From positions 32,017,001 through 32,081,000 of the forward strand of contig JAMPIT010000566.1 in the NCBI GenBank assembly GCA_026261815.1: a DNA stretch of 64,000 nucleotides, written 5' to 3'. This document shows, one piece after another, positions 11,167-24,711 of this stretch. The notes below the pieces were generated by a model, which worked only from the letters and a program-made list of their open reading frames with translations, was not told where the DNA came from and made no database searches. The translations under genes and the position numbers were made by a program. Each line of letters starts with the position of its first letter. Positions within the stretch are counted from its first letter, which is position 1. Source of the stretch: Monarcha castaneiventris obscurior (Eukaryota > Chordata > Aves > Passeriformes > Monarchidae).

Positions 11167-14100
11167 CAGCATCTTGATGTAGATCAAGGGGAGTGACTCA
11201 TGCTCCCCTATATCTTTTGTACCTGTTATGTGAAGCTGATCCACTTTAGACTGCAACTGCTGCTACCAAAACTACCTTTTAGTGCTCACTGCAGAGAGCT
11301 GTTTGCAAAGCTTGTCCAGCAAAATGCTGAACAGAATGGTTCAGATCATTGGCACTGTGTAGTCTGGGGGGAAAGAAAGAAAGAGAAAGATAAAAAATGA
11401 GAAGTAATTTGATACAGTTTAGCAAACATGTAGATACTCCTCCTGGAATTTAGCATTCAGGTATGATAGTATAAGAAGTAAATGATCTGCAAAATGAAAA
11501 CTGTTTCTTATTACCAATTAGGTCACATTTCCAACAACTGTTTCTCAATATGTAAATATAAGCTGTGATTGCTTTGAAAAATATATAATTATATATTCAA
11601 CAGAATGCATATTTTTTCCCTATGCAGCACAGTTAATTTTATCTGAAAATTAGTGATTACCATTTTGGTGCTAATTATGGCATCTTTAGTGTTATGACAT
11701 CTTTAGTGTTAAAAGATAGACTCATCTCTGTTTCATATACCCCTTGTAGAACTCACTTGTGGAATTAACAGTGCTGCTTTGTGATTTTAGAGGCACACAA
11801 AAACATTAGGAGATATCATTGGAAATGAAGGATTAATATATTGATTAGGACCTCTGCTTTTACTTAGGCCTACATGAGGGACCTTACCCTATGCACAGAA
11901 TTTTTCACTTACGTGCATGGATATTCTGTGAGTGTGCCTGAGAAATCCAGGTATGGGGGGCACCAGAGGGAAGATCATGGTATAAGCTGTTTTTATTCTG
12001 CATACACACACTTGTTTCTGTGCCTTTCTCTCTCTGCATGCCACAGAGATAACCCACACCTGGTAGGGAACCATGTCAGAGAAAATACGGAGTCTGAGAG
12101 AGCTTGAATGGTTTCAGTAAAGCATTATATAAAGCAGAAAGCTTGCAAGTGAAAGAGTACACTAACAATCTGAAAACAGATGAGTGTTATACAGAAAAAA
12201 ACACAAGTGGATACAACCTTTCCTTTGATGTGCAGCCCATCTCATTTCATCCTCCTGGCTGGATCTGTGAAATGTAGAAATGCTGGCAACCCTTTGTCCA
12301 AGTGAGAGAGCAAGAAGTCTTACCTCCTGCTATGTGAATCATGATACAATAATCCTATGAAGGCATTCTTCCACATACCTCATTCTAAAACATTTGGGCT
12401 CAAAAATTCACTTGAGATTGATCAGAGATGATGAGTTCAGTCTAGAAGGCTTGGATATAAACACTTACTGAAGTGCTTTGCTAAGTTCCTATTGTGGGGT
12501 ATGATTGTGGGGACTGGAGAGGCCAGCCTGGGGTCTTTAGGAGGAGCTGACTCAAATGTATGGATTATCCAACATTTTCATTAGTACCACTGGGGAGATT
12601 TGAATGTGGAATAATTTGCGAATGAAGAAACCAGAGAGGGGCAAAATGCATACCCAAGGAACATTAATATTCAACTCCAGAGCAACTTCTGTGTGAGCAT
12701 ATATGTACTCATTGCAATATTCTGAAAATAATTGCATACATATGTATGTTAGCCCCACCCTCCAGTGGCACCAATAGGTTTAACCTCAGTTTTCTGTTGC
12801 ACTGCAAATTAAGGGAAAAGACTTTATTTTAAGAGTGTTGAACACATGGCTGCCATCCAACAACTTCAGTATGGCACCCTCCCAAGAAAACGCTCCAAGG
12901 CAGCCTAATCAGGACAGAATTCCTGGCAAAAGTACGTTTTGAGACAAGGCTCTCTCTCTTTTTCCAAAGTAGAAAACTCCTTTGATGGCAGGCACAGAGA
13001 TCATTTAAGAACATTCTCAGGTGCCTTTTCTGCAAATTGAAAAATCAAACTCAAAAAGCTGGGTAGGAAAATTGCAGGAGTCATTTTAACACTTTTCCTG
13101 ATCGAGTTGGGCAGTGGAGACTGAGAAACAGTCAGCTGATTTCACTTTAGTTCTCGTTTTTTTCACTTCTGTCAATACGTACAAGCTCATAACTGATTAT
13201 AGAAGGTTTTAATGCTGCTCTGTAAACATGAATGGTGCCTTAAACTGGATCACAAAGCTGAGTTAAATTCTCTCCTAAAGAGCCACTCAGCTTTAGTTTT
13301 CTACTAATACACGTTCCAAAATTCTGGTTTGGGTTTTGTGTTGGGATTTTCCCTCCCCACACACGGTATGTTTTATTGCTTCTGTACTGCTCTTCCTGCT
13401 TTGCACAGTCCAGTTCTGGCAAGTGGCTATACCCAGAGTTGTGGTTTGTGGCAAAAATGTGATGTGTTGGAGAAAAGATGGGAATGGCTCCATGAGCCAG
13501 CAATAATGTAACACCCTTGGTGTGCCCACAGTGCCAACAGGCTGCAGAGGATGGATGTCCTGGGCTGTGGGGGAGCTACAGGAGCTGGCACGGCCCTACG
13601 GGTTTTTCACTGGGAGGTAACAGAAGTGGCTCTAAGACACAACATCCTCCATCAGCTCTGTGAGATGTGATTTTGGAAGGAAGGTGTGGCTTCAGGTCTG
13701 CTGACATCATGGAAATGCTTCACCTCCTTCTGACTTCACAGAAAGCCAAACACATTAGACCTGCCAGAAATGGAACACTCAGGAGTAAAAAACCACAAGC
13801 CATTCTGGTCAGATGAGTGAGAGCCCTCTCAAAAAGCCCAACCAGGATAAATGCAACTGAGGAGCTTGAAAAATAAAAATTAGATGATGTTTTGATATTA
13901 AATACTGAGTTTGGAAGATTAGTGTAACTTCTCATTCCTTAGACCAATAAACCTGGTGATTTTTTCCTAAAAAAATCCAAACACTTATTCTAAACAAGAG
14001 CATTTTCCTCCTGTTTTCAGTACAGACAGCTAATTTTTTGCAAATGCACAAGTACATGATTAAAACATAAAAGCAGAACACACTAGTCACCCACACGTAT

Positions 14101-15379
14101 CCATTTTTCACCCATATGTATCCATTCTTCAATTAGGAGAGACTAAAAAGTAAGTAAATGAAAATGTCAAGTATCTTACACTGGTAATAATTTTATCCTT
14201 TATTTATAGCATACAGAAGATGGATAGGAGTGCCTGTATTTTTTAAATAAAGAACACTCTTTTAAGACTCTTGTTATCTGATTCTTGTTCTCCTGGATAT
14301 CATGTTCAGCAAATAGAAAAATAATATAATTCCAGGTGAGGAATATAATAAAATTTTTAATTAAAACCATATCAAACACGTTCTGCTGTCATAGGTGGAT
14401 CTGGATTCTTACTTTTTGTACTTCTTAAAAAAAAAAAAAGTTCAGGCCAAACATGAGTGTTACATAACTGCCAGATAGCCTAGAACATTAATTCTGCCAT
14501 CCAATATTCCAAGGAAATAGCTTCTTTGTGTTTAAAAGATGAAAGGGCCACAGGCAAACCAAACATCACAAGAATCTGGCAGACAAAATGACCCAAGGCC
14601 GTTAAAGAAGTTACAGAAATGGCAGCTTGTAAAATTATTCCCAAAAGACAACATCACTTCCAACACCCCTTGAGCTTTCACTGTTTGAAGTCCACCTTGA
14701 AAAGGAAGCAGAAGTGCATGCCCAAGCCTTGAAATAGTGTGTAAGGGCTCATGCATACGAGGTATCAATGAGGTGATGCTGTGACGAGCTCGGAGGTGAC
14801 TGCCCAGAGCCCTGGTGGTAGAGGATGAGCACGAGGAACTGGAGACAACACCTACCAGGGGTTTTCAGAGCATTTCCTGCAGTTCTGTAGGAGAACAGAG
14901 GTTGAGGCAGAGGTAAATGAGCCTGGCAGGCTGGCAATTAATGCAACAAACCAAAGGGGAGCCAGGGAAAGCTACAGAGAGGGAGGCAAAGCTCAGCAAG
15001 CAAGCCCACTGAGAGAAATAGGGAGAGGACGTAATGAGCAAAACAGGACACAGTGACTGTATTTCAGAAAAGGGAAAAAAAGGTCCTACTACAGCAATTT
15101 TCTAAGGCACCAGGTGCTGCTCCATCTGCAGTTACATCTAGACACATCTCTGAGACAACTGGGTACACGGGTTCGTGTCCTTTCTTTCCTATAACTCCCA
15201 CAGGTTTCGAACCCTACTATTATAGACTTTCAGGCTTAAAAATTCCAGTGGTTAAGTTAGAAATCTGTATTCATTAGAATAATGGGAGATCCCTAGAGAG
15301 AGCCAACACTGCTATGCAGAAAATTTATTAGCAGCAGGAACAGAAGCCTGTATCAGCACTTTACTGGTGGATAAATCAG

Positions 15380-15780
15380 TGGGTTTGCTAATGATGTTTC
15401 GGTTCTCTTGATTGAATTGGATTTGTAAGAGAAATGCAGCTGCAAACTGAATTGCTTGATATGACAAGAGAATAATGAATAGCCAATCCTGAACACCCAG
15501 GGTTTCTGTATATATGGGATAATTTAGCTTCCGTTCTTGTTGTTATTATTTTATATGCAAATGAAATTATCAATGCCTTTATGTAATAACTTCCTGGATC
15601 ACATTTATTCTAGAGCTTTTGCCTGTTTGTGTGCAAGAGAAATTTCTTCCCCTCACTCATTTTAGCCAGAGTTTAACACTAAATCCAGCTCTTGCTGGAG
15701 CCTGTGGGAGTTTTATTGTGTTATAGATATGACCGATCCAGAGGACATTGAAAGTGAACAGAAAATATTGAAACTGCCTG
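15380..15780. promoter_or_regulatory. Candidate conserved non-coding element
   Basis: An AT-rich unique stretch with several ATGCAAAT/TATGCAAAT-like and ATTA-like motifs (an octamer-type ATATGCAAATGA at about 15552) and no coding frame. A low-confidence enhancer candidate by texture only. Confidence 0.2.
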
Positions 15781-18700
15781 TGGTTATGAGGGTGCTATTA
15801 CATATTTATTTGGAGATAGGGCCTATTACCTTATGCTATTATCTGCGTGTTACATGTGCTGGGTTTTGCATATTTGATGTTTACTTAACATGCATATCAG
15901 GTTCTTTTAACAATAGTGTTTCGGAGATGGTCTGGCTAAGCGCCCTCATCAGCCTCTTGTTAGGTTGTTCTCTGGGGTTCCAGCCAGTCAGTCTTTATGT
16001 GTTTTAAGCTCTAAATAGGCTACTGCTCCCACTCTGAAGGATCACGCCAAACTGAACCAATGCCCGCTGGAAAAGTAAAAAACGGGATGCCAGCTGGCCA
16101 AGAGGGCTGAAAAGAGAAAAAGGAGATAAAATCATTCTTACATCAAGAAACTGCCTTAGCAACGTCCGTATCTGCTGGGTGGGAATAGATCACAGTTGCC
16201 TGGTTGGTCTTCCAAATGGCTGAGCTCCCAAGTTACAGTTACTCCTTGCCATTGGAGGTGCAGTTGACAGAGATGTACTGTTGAGACATGCTATAAATTT
16301 AACAGATGGATTGTGAAGGCCAGCCACCTATCCAGTAATTGTTTCTCCCACTAGGGAAAAGTCTTACAAAAGCTTCCCTTGGTGTTCAACAGGATCGTGG
16401 TGGTTCATTGCACTGCAGCTTTAGAAAGGTTCTGGGTGGTTGGCTGCAGTGAGTAGAAACAAACTGGCAGAGACACAATTCCCACCATTTGCACAGCAAC
16501 GAGGAAATTTTCTCTTAGGTAGGAAAAGAGGAGAGAATAATCTTCCCTCACCCACTGACAGGTCAGGGGCAATGCTGTGGGAAGGGTCTTGGCACTTTCT
16601 GCATTCAGCGTTTATGGTGCCAGAGGCACTGACCAGAAAATCTGGTCACCTCCATTAGTCCTTCTCATGTGCTCCTGGGAACCGAGCGTCCAGACAACAG
16701 GTTTTGCCCTCCCTGTGGGAGGCAGACAGGAGTGTAGGAGCTGAGAGAGCATCATCAGGCTGCAGAACAGCATGTGCTGGGGTGGAGGGACACAGTTTGG
16801 AAGGAGTCTTTGTAAAAAAGAACATGAGGGAGCAAGAAGAGAGGTGGGCTGAAAAGAACTGAGGTAATGAGAAGCCCAGGAAACTGCTCAGCTGGATTCT
16901 TGGAGATATAAAATGTTATGGATGTGGCCAGAAAAATGCATCACAGTGCATATTCATTTAATTCCAGGTAGTTTTGTGGGGATGGCAGTGGTGGGAGAGG
17001 CTGTGTAGGCATTTTTTCCTACATTTCATATACATTCAGATGGTATTTCAGGCCTTGAAAGTGCAGCTGCCAAGCCACTCAACATCTTAAAGGTTGCTCA
17101 GCTAAGAAATATTAAAAAAAAAACACCTCAATTTTTAATCCTGGAAACCAGGAAATTAAAACAATGTTAGAAAATAAAGAAACACAACACAATTTTTGGG
17201 CATGTTTTCTTTACAATTATTGTAATAATTTTGGGCACCCTACTAGAATGAAAATAATCTGTATCATACTTAAGAATCTGCTGATTTTTTTTAGCATTTT
17301 AATGGTTTTACATAATTTCAGGCTTCAAAAGCCTGGCATGAAGGAAATTAAACTAGCAAAACAAAATTGTTTGATTACTGGTTTTTAGTAAGGTATTTAA
17401 AAAATTTCAACAATATAAGAAGTTGGTATGTTTTATTCCAGTAGGATGTGCTATCTTCTTGGTCTGAAGTGAACAATTCTGTCATGCCAATGGGGACTAT
17501 CACACTGCAGGCTGTGCCTGGAATGACAGTTTCCACAAAGTAACACAAATCACTAGTGGTGCTAATTATTATCAATGTATTTACCACAAAAAAGCTTTAG
17601 CTATAACCACGCCAGAGAAACAGATTTCATTTTGTTAGACTTGAAAAAGCAAGAAACACTGCTAGACGAAAAGAGCTATTGAAGGGAAGAGACAGTAAGG
17701 CAGCTCTTTTTCTGCTTTCAAACAAGATTTAACTGCCGTTGACACAGAAAGTACAGGACATCTTTCTGAAGCAGGTCTGCATGGTAAAACATACTTGGGA
17801 AGGGCAAATAACTAATCCTGTTAAAAGTTCTCCATAAAGCACTTTTGCACCCTGGAGATACATGTTTATGCTCTCACACACTGGAGTTGTAGGTAACCGG
17901 AAGAGGGATCTGCTTAACAGAAAAAGCAAAGGAGGGAAAACTGAGCGCTTAATTTTGTACAGTCATTTTTCTTTATTTTCTGTGGTGATAGAGAAGAGCA
18001 GTTCTGGAGTAAGGACTTTCTATAGCACAACACAGCTGCTCTTTCTGATGTGTCCCTGAAAGAATTCACCATCTGGTACTGATGATATCACAGCCTGTTG
18101 CCATGGGACCATCATGTCATCACACATATCCCCCACTCAGCATCCTTTCAGAGCAAGACAGTGCAGCTGGCATGTCCGAGTCCAGCAGCCAGCAGAAAAA
18201 GGTGACAAGGACCACAGGGCCAGGATATAATGATAAAAGCAGCTGCCATGAGCACACCCAGCTACAAGGCTTCTCTGAGGAGGTGCCAAGGAAGGACTTT
18301 CTGTGTGCCCCCAACAGCCAGCGTAGTGACACCAAAACAGAACCACAAACCAGCTGTGGCACTGCTGACACAACTCTGTTGCAGAGCAGTATTAATGAAA
18401 ATGTCACGTTTTGCTCAACAAATACTTCCTTGTGCCTAATGCAGTGTGGTCTGGCATTACTGGAAATCCTAAATTCATCAACACATACAGAGAAAATTGA
18501 TAAAAAGTTGTGAATATGACTACCTTCCCATTATGCAGCCTATTATTCACTTGATTGCCCTTGGTTTACAGTCCATTTCAGATTTATATTCTGCAGTTAT
18601 GTAAGGATTAATCTGTTTGGAGAAACTCACAAAACTTGTGTATTTCAAGTGCATTGCAGCATAAGTGGCTGAAATTTTAGCTCAACCTCACCACTTTTCA

Positions 18701-21700
18701 TGAAAGGACAGCAGAAAGGGAGCATTCAGCTATTAACTCAGCCACTTCATGGAATATACTACACACCAGAAATGTAGCCTTTGATAAGTTATTGCTTAAG
18801 TAAAAACATACTTCAAGCATTTATTTCTGTTACAACAGTAAGTCCCTGCCTTCTGTCCACGGGGAAGATATTACAGGATCTTAGTTAATTTTAAAAAAGC
18901 CCAAGATACATAATCTGTAACTGCATTTACATTTTTTGCAACTCCCTGACTAAGGACAACTTAAATTTGTGACGTTCCTGGTATTTTATTAAACTTTGCA
19001 AGTGAGAAGCAGGCCCTGCAGTCTTAACAAGCAGACATGAAGGTGACAGGAAATGGAATTTCCTAATTAGTTTCTGAAATGTATGAGATGATGTGGTTGC
19101 TGCAGGTAGCAGAAACCAGACATGATGACCAAGATCTTTTCCTGCCCAATGCAAAGGATGGGAGTAACAGCTCTGTGAGTATCAAAATTGATGAAATACA
19201 ATGCACAGATTTTTTTGGGCGGGCTGCTTGTACAAGCCTAGACCAAAAGGGTTTACTGAATTTCGGGCCAAATAACAAATAAACTGGGTTACATTAAACA
19301 GCTTAGCAGTAGGTGTCTTCCAACGTGACTGCTTTTGACCTCAACGACAGTAAAATTTGGTGGAGTTGAGTGACCAAACAGGAGAGGTTTCTGTAACTAG
19401 AACAGAAAAATGCATGAGATAGCTGAAAGCTGAACCTCAGGACTGGTATTTCAATCTTCATCTTCAGCAGAAGCATGTGGAAAGACTCTAAACATCCCTA
19501 CAAACAGATCAGAAATCTGGTTATCTTCCTATGGCAACACCCAATGGCAGCTGTCTAGGGGACATGAATAAAAAAGTATTTTGTTACCCCTTCCCAGATT
19601 AGACCTCCAAAGACAGAGGTGTAACTTCTTTTTTAATAGGCCCTCATAGACTTTTGCCTCTTATTGAGTCAAGAAACTGTTGCTTTAACTTAAAACAAAG
19701 TCTAAAAGTTAAGGAGGACCACTTATAACTCTGTTTAGAAAAAATCCCTAGCAATCCTTTCCACTTTTCTCATCCCTTCCTCCCCACAAAGGTATGTCTT
19801 TGGGATGGCTGTAAACAACAGTCATGGGGATAGCAGTTATGTGTATTTTGGTTTTTCAAAAGGCTTTGCAGGCAAAAGATCTCAATGTAGTTTAGGGAAC
19901 CAACAGTGGTATTGACATCATTAGGCTGAAAAGTATTTTCTTTTCAAAAACTGTGTGTGTTTGCACTTTGCTTGTTTGCCTTCTTAGAAGAAAAGGATTC
20001 ATGATTAAAGGGGAAAAAATTTCTTCTGTGACTGTGTAATAAAATCCATGCACAGAGAATCTCAAGTCAGAGATTCAGTAATTCTCAGGAGAATTACTCC
20101 CTGCAAGCTCAAGAGAAGCAAGTCTTTCTCCACTTTTGGCCAAGCAAGACTGTATCATTCCTGGCCTGTTGAAATTAATAGCTGAGGCTGATGCCTGTAC
20201 AACCAACTCCAAAGAATGGACTGAGTCCAAGCAGTTCCTCTGCTATGACAGCCAGGTCTCCAAGACAACACCCAAATGGCAGCATCATGGTCTGTCACCT
20301 CCCCACCCTGAGCTCCTCTGTGTGTGCCCCTGTGTGCCAGCACAGCAATTCCAGCTATGTGAGACCATAGGAAGAGATGTGAAGCCTTGAACACACTCTG
20401 GCTATAACCACCCCTCAGAAGCAACTGAGACTCCCTCACAGGCTGCTGTTCTACCTAGAAAAGAGCCCCTAAGAATTTATATCCTTTGGACTATCCATGC
20501 AGGAACACAGGAGACAACAGGTTAGACAACGTAGACAGCTGAGTGATTAGCACACAAACATGAAAAAAGATTTTTGTCACAGAACGAATGTATTATTTAT
20601 CAAGTAATACATTTTCCAGGTGCTTACACTTTTAAGACACCAAAATGAAAACAGAGTTGGGATGTTTCCTTTTGACAGACTGTATTTCACATTTTGGGCA
20701 ATAATCTTGGCCCCTCTCTAATTCTTCCAGCTAAAATGTTCAGCCTAGCATGCCAAAAATCACACTTAAAACTCAAAATTCAAGCAGCTGATTCTGTGTC
20801 TTGCTTTTCTCAATTTCTACTCCAAGAGCTAAACTGCTATTAGTGCAACAAGAGATGAAGACACCAGTATTTACAGCATATTTCATGTAATGAATGAGAA
20901 GCTTTTACAAAGAGAAAGACACAAGTGACCAAATCTGTATGTGTTATGTAATGTTTATGCTTCATAGCAGCTGTTACAGAAATTTAGGTTGTTTTTTATT
21001 AAAGCTTTTTTCCAAGTGTGAGGTGTTTGCAGCCAGCCATTAATGAGACCCCTGTCAAAGAGGATGAATACTTACCCATAACGTTGATTGAGAAAATGAT
21101 ACTCATCAAGATGGTTGAATCTCTTCTCAGGCTGCCTGTACACACAGGCACACTGAGCTGTCAGCTGCTTTATGGGGAAATAATTCTAAAAGAACAAGAG
21201 CTCTTGACAACGTCACCAATGCATACAAGTAAGCATTTTTCCCTTTTGGTAGGAAACAGATCATTGCTTCATTTCTATGTTTCATTTATATCACACCCAT
21301 TCTAAAAGGATTTTTTTTCTCATTTCTTTTAAGAATGCTTTCAGGAGAAAAGATCTATTACATTTTTTTCCTATCTTCAAAGCATCTTCAACCAATCACC
21401 AACTCTTCTCCTGAAAATAAGGCTGATTTGCATATAACAAATGAGGAAACCAGTTTCTGAAATCATGACTGATTGGACGACAACTTGTGACTTCAGGGTA
21501 ATTCCTTCTACTGGAGCTGGGAAAAGCTCATGAGAAACAGCACCACCAGCAAGTGAAGAATTCCCTTTAGGCAGGACTATACCAACAGCTGGCATAACTG
21601 AAAGGAAAGGTGCAACCTTCTGGACAAGGAAGAATCAAGTCTGCAGCACCACAGCTGCATTCCAGTCAAGGAACACTGTATCTTTGGGGGAAAGAAGTGT

Positions 21701-23885
21701 ACATGTTCCCATGACTGAGGACTGCAGCGTGCAAGAAAGGTGAATGTTACAGATGACCGAAGTGGCATTTTTGACTCGCTGCTGGATTTCCTTCATGATC
21801 ACGTTTTTATGAGAGGTATTTATTAGAAATGTAAAATGACATAGGAGACAGAGTAAAAGCACTGCAACAAAGAATTTCCAAGTTTTGCTGAATTACCAGA
21901 AAAATGGGATATCTGGCCAGTGACCAGCAATGGCCCATCCCCTGAAAGGAGATTATTCAGCAGCAACTCTTAAGTCTGCAGTAGGGTGTTCCTCCCTTTC
22001 AGGCCTTAGTACATAGTTCCTAGGGAACAATTCATCCAGTTCTCTCTCCTTCTAACCTCATAGCATATTAAACCCTCTTAGAAATACTTGAAAGAACCGA
22101 AGGCAAGGAAAATTTTTTTATATATTTCTTTTTATAAATTTATTTTATATTTTATGTGAAGTAGGAAAGGAATTCAATGTTTGTCTTATATGAGGTCTCT
22201 ACAAATACTTCTGGAGACCAGAATTTCTGCTTCTGCTAGCAGAACCAGCTGGATGCAGAATAAACCACAGCAGGAACTGGAACTTGTGCTGAAAAGTAAG
22301 AACAACCCATTCTTCCTTTTTTTTCTGAACTGAACTGCACAGGAAAAACACCATCATCAGACTGGAAACATCTTAAATAGGAACAGAGAGATTTATGCAT
22401 GTTAATCTGCGACAGGGCTTTCCCCCAGTGGATGCAGCAACCCTCCCATTCACTTTGCACCACACCATACATGTGTGGTATTGCCTGACATTGCTGTGAA
22501 AGTCCTGTCAACACTCCTCGTGCTTCTCCATATGTTAAAACCACTCCTGCTCTAAGTTCAATTTTCCTTAAACAATACAGCAGCTAAAAGAAAGCTTTAC
22601 CATGTAAGAATGAAACGTTCTAAGTATAGAAGTTTGTTTATATGAAAAATAAAAGTAAATTACAAGGTATCAAGAAGAAAATTTATTTGGTCAATGAAGG
22701 GAAACCCAAACAAAACACTGAATTTCTGACAAAACCCGCCAAAAACAAGTGAAGACAAATGCAGGACCGTTAATAATCCTTTTCTCTCTCCTGTCTCACT
22801 AAAGTTTTTCAGATTAATTACACCAGAAATATGTCTTGGAAACGGGAGGCTTTTTAATTTCAGTGTTGAATTTAACTTCATCTCATCACATCTAAAGTGA
22901 AAGAGGTGGAACTGACATGGAAATGCTGCTTTGAAAAAACAGTAACTACTAACGAAAGCAAAGATATTCCAACCTGCACCAAACTGCAGACTTGCTTTGT
23001 TGCAGCTGGCTGTTGCAGAGGGCACAGCAACTGCTGGGTGTATTACAAACTGCACATGCTACAGAGAAACTCTGGACACCCAGTCAGCATGAACTGAAGC
23101 TAAAATTTTAGTTGGGACCTTCCTCTGTTGCCAGGAAGGCAGATGAATATGTCACTATTAAACCAGCAGGAGGTTCCTTTGCCCTGGCATGGAAATCCTG
23201 CAACACAAACTACAGCCCTTCAGCACACAGTATCTACCAGCAGAGCTTCACAGAGAATCCTTTCAAGTGTTCAGGGTACCATTTTCTAAGGAGCCACTGG
23301 TTTTGAGGGGCCAGTTCGGCCTCTCTTACACAAACCACCAGTGTGCCTCAGTCCACCTGGGGAGCTATTAGTGGGGCAAGCACAACTGGTCAAAAGTGAA
23401 GAGTGACAGAAGCAGAACCAAACAGCCAGTGGAGACGGATGAGCACACACGAAGGCACATCTGTGTGCAGATGCATGAGTACACATCTACTTGCTTATGT
23501 TTAAATTTTGTGCATGTCCTATGCACTTGGCCACTGGAAAGCTGCACCTAAAATGGACATAGCCCACATGGCTACCTGGCTTCCACAGCTCCATTTACAT
23601 TGTTCAGATATAGTCTATCACTCTAATAAGCCTTCTTTAAAGCTTCAAGCCTTCAAGCCCATTGCTGCTTTTTATTAGAATGGCAAAAATGACTGTAGGC
23701 ACTGGTGCCAATAGTGCTGTGTCCTCTTAAGTTTCTCTTCTGCTAAACAGATCTCTAACAGACAGGACCACATCAGGCTCCTGGCTGATCCTCCCACCCC
23801 TTCATTAAAACATTTTTCTATATAATGTTGCTTTAGAGTCAAACTCCTGCCAGACAAGTATCAGTCTGGAAGAAAAACTTCCTGC

Positions 23886-23891
23886 TTTATT
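23886..23891 (-). terminator. GEMIN8: Candidate GEMIN8 poly(A) signal
   Basis: AATAAA on the minus strand, about 570 bases downstream of the GEMIN8 stop codon. It is the first canonical hexamer found after the stop codon, so it is the best candidate for the end of the transcript. Another AATAAA-containing stretch lies further downstream near 23670 and could be used instead. Confidence 0.5.
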
Positions 23892-24460
23892 ATAAACCTT
23901 TGAAAATGAATTTAAATGTCTGGGCTATGGTAATTTGATAAGTTGTATCTTGGCCAGTGGGCTCCTGGTTCTCAAAAAACTCCAAGATTAGCAGACATAA
24001 CACTTTCAAGCTATGCTGTCTGAAACAAGATCCTAATACTACTACATTAAGTAAGACTAAAAAATGGGATCACTCAAATTCCTAAACAGGAAGACCAGAC
24101 AATTCCTAAAGTCTTTTTCTTCTCTGCATCGCTTTAAGTTTTCCCAGTTCTGTGGGTATGGACATTGTTATGTTTCTTGTAAGCATGGTCGAGGCAAGTG
24201 GGTATCAAATGAGTGAATTTTAGACAGGTTTTATATTCCTGTCCCTCCTATTACTACTTGACAACTATATGTGGGTTGAATGGACTGTGAGCATTGCTGA
24301 CAGACACTGTAAAAGAAAAACAGGCCAAAGAAATACATGCTGCCTTGCCAGACTCTCCCCCAAAGCCCCAAACCAAAATTTGCAGTTTGTTCTTTCAGCA
24401 GCCCAACCTGAGGCACCGGACCCTATAGCTCTGTGCCACGTCAGAACACAGTCCAGGTAC

Positions 24461-24711
24461 TCACAGTTTAAGGGGAATAATGGGCCAGTATTTGGGCTGC
24501 TTTTTGTCACAGTTCCTATCAAAGACCAGCTGCATGGCAGTCTCCATTGCCAGGATTTTGGCAGCTTCAGCACCATACAGTTCCTTCATTTCTGCCATGC
24601 GCCTCTCCCCAGGTCTCTCAGTAGGCGGCTCCACAGAACGCTCCACCCTCCTGAGCAGGTCTTGATCAGCCTCCACATATGGGTCCTCAGCTTCCAGCTG
24701 CTGCTGCCTCC
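24461..24711 (-). CDS. GEMIN8: GEMIN8 coding exon 4 (last)
   Basis: The acceptor TTTCTTTGTCTAG precedes G at 24711. The first two bases complete codon 157 (C|GG, Arg), giving [10 protein letters not shown] after the HREEL of exon 3, just as the human protein runs from HREE into RRRQQQLDAE. The exon encodes residues 157-239 and stops with TGA at 24463-24461. It carries the most conserved part of the protein ([32 protein letters not shown]). No frameshift or internal stop is present. Confidence 0.95.

Larger units (their letters stand above)
7700..23880. other. Intergenic region GPM6B-GEMIN8
   Basis: About 16 kb separates the GPM6B promoter from the end of GEMIN8; both genes run leftwards. I found no exon with convincing coding sequence and no recognisable repeat over 150 bp. 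AT-rich stretches at about 8150-8650 and 15380-15780 look like possible conserved non-coding blocks. A short hairpin lies at 11142-11166. Elsewhere nothing stands out. Confidence 0.6.

Noticed and set aside
15729..16007. 92-residue plus-strand ORF with hydrophobic tail
   Set aside because: No family resemblance and no clear splice or poly(A) context.
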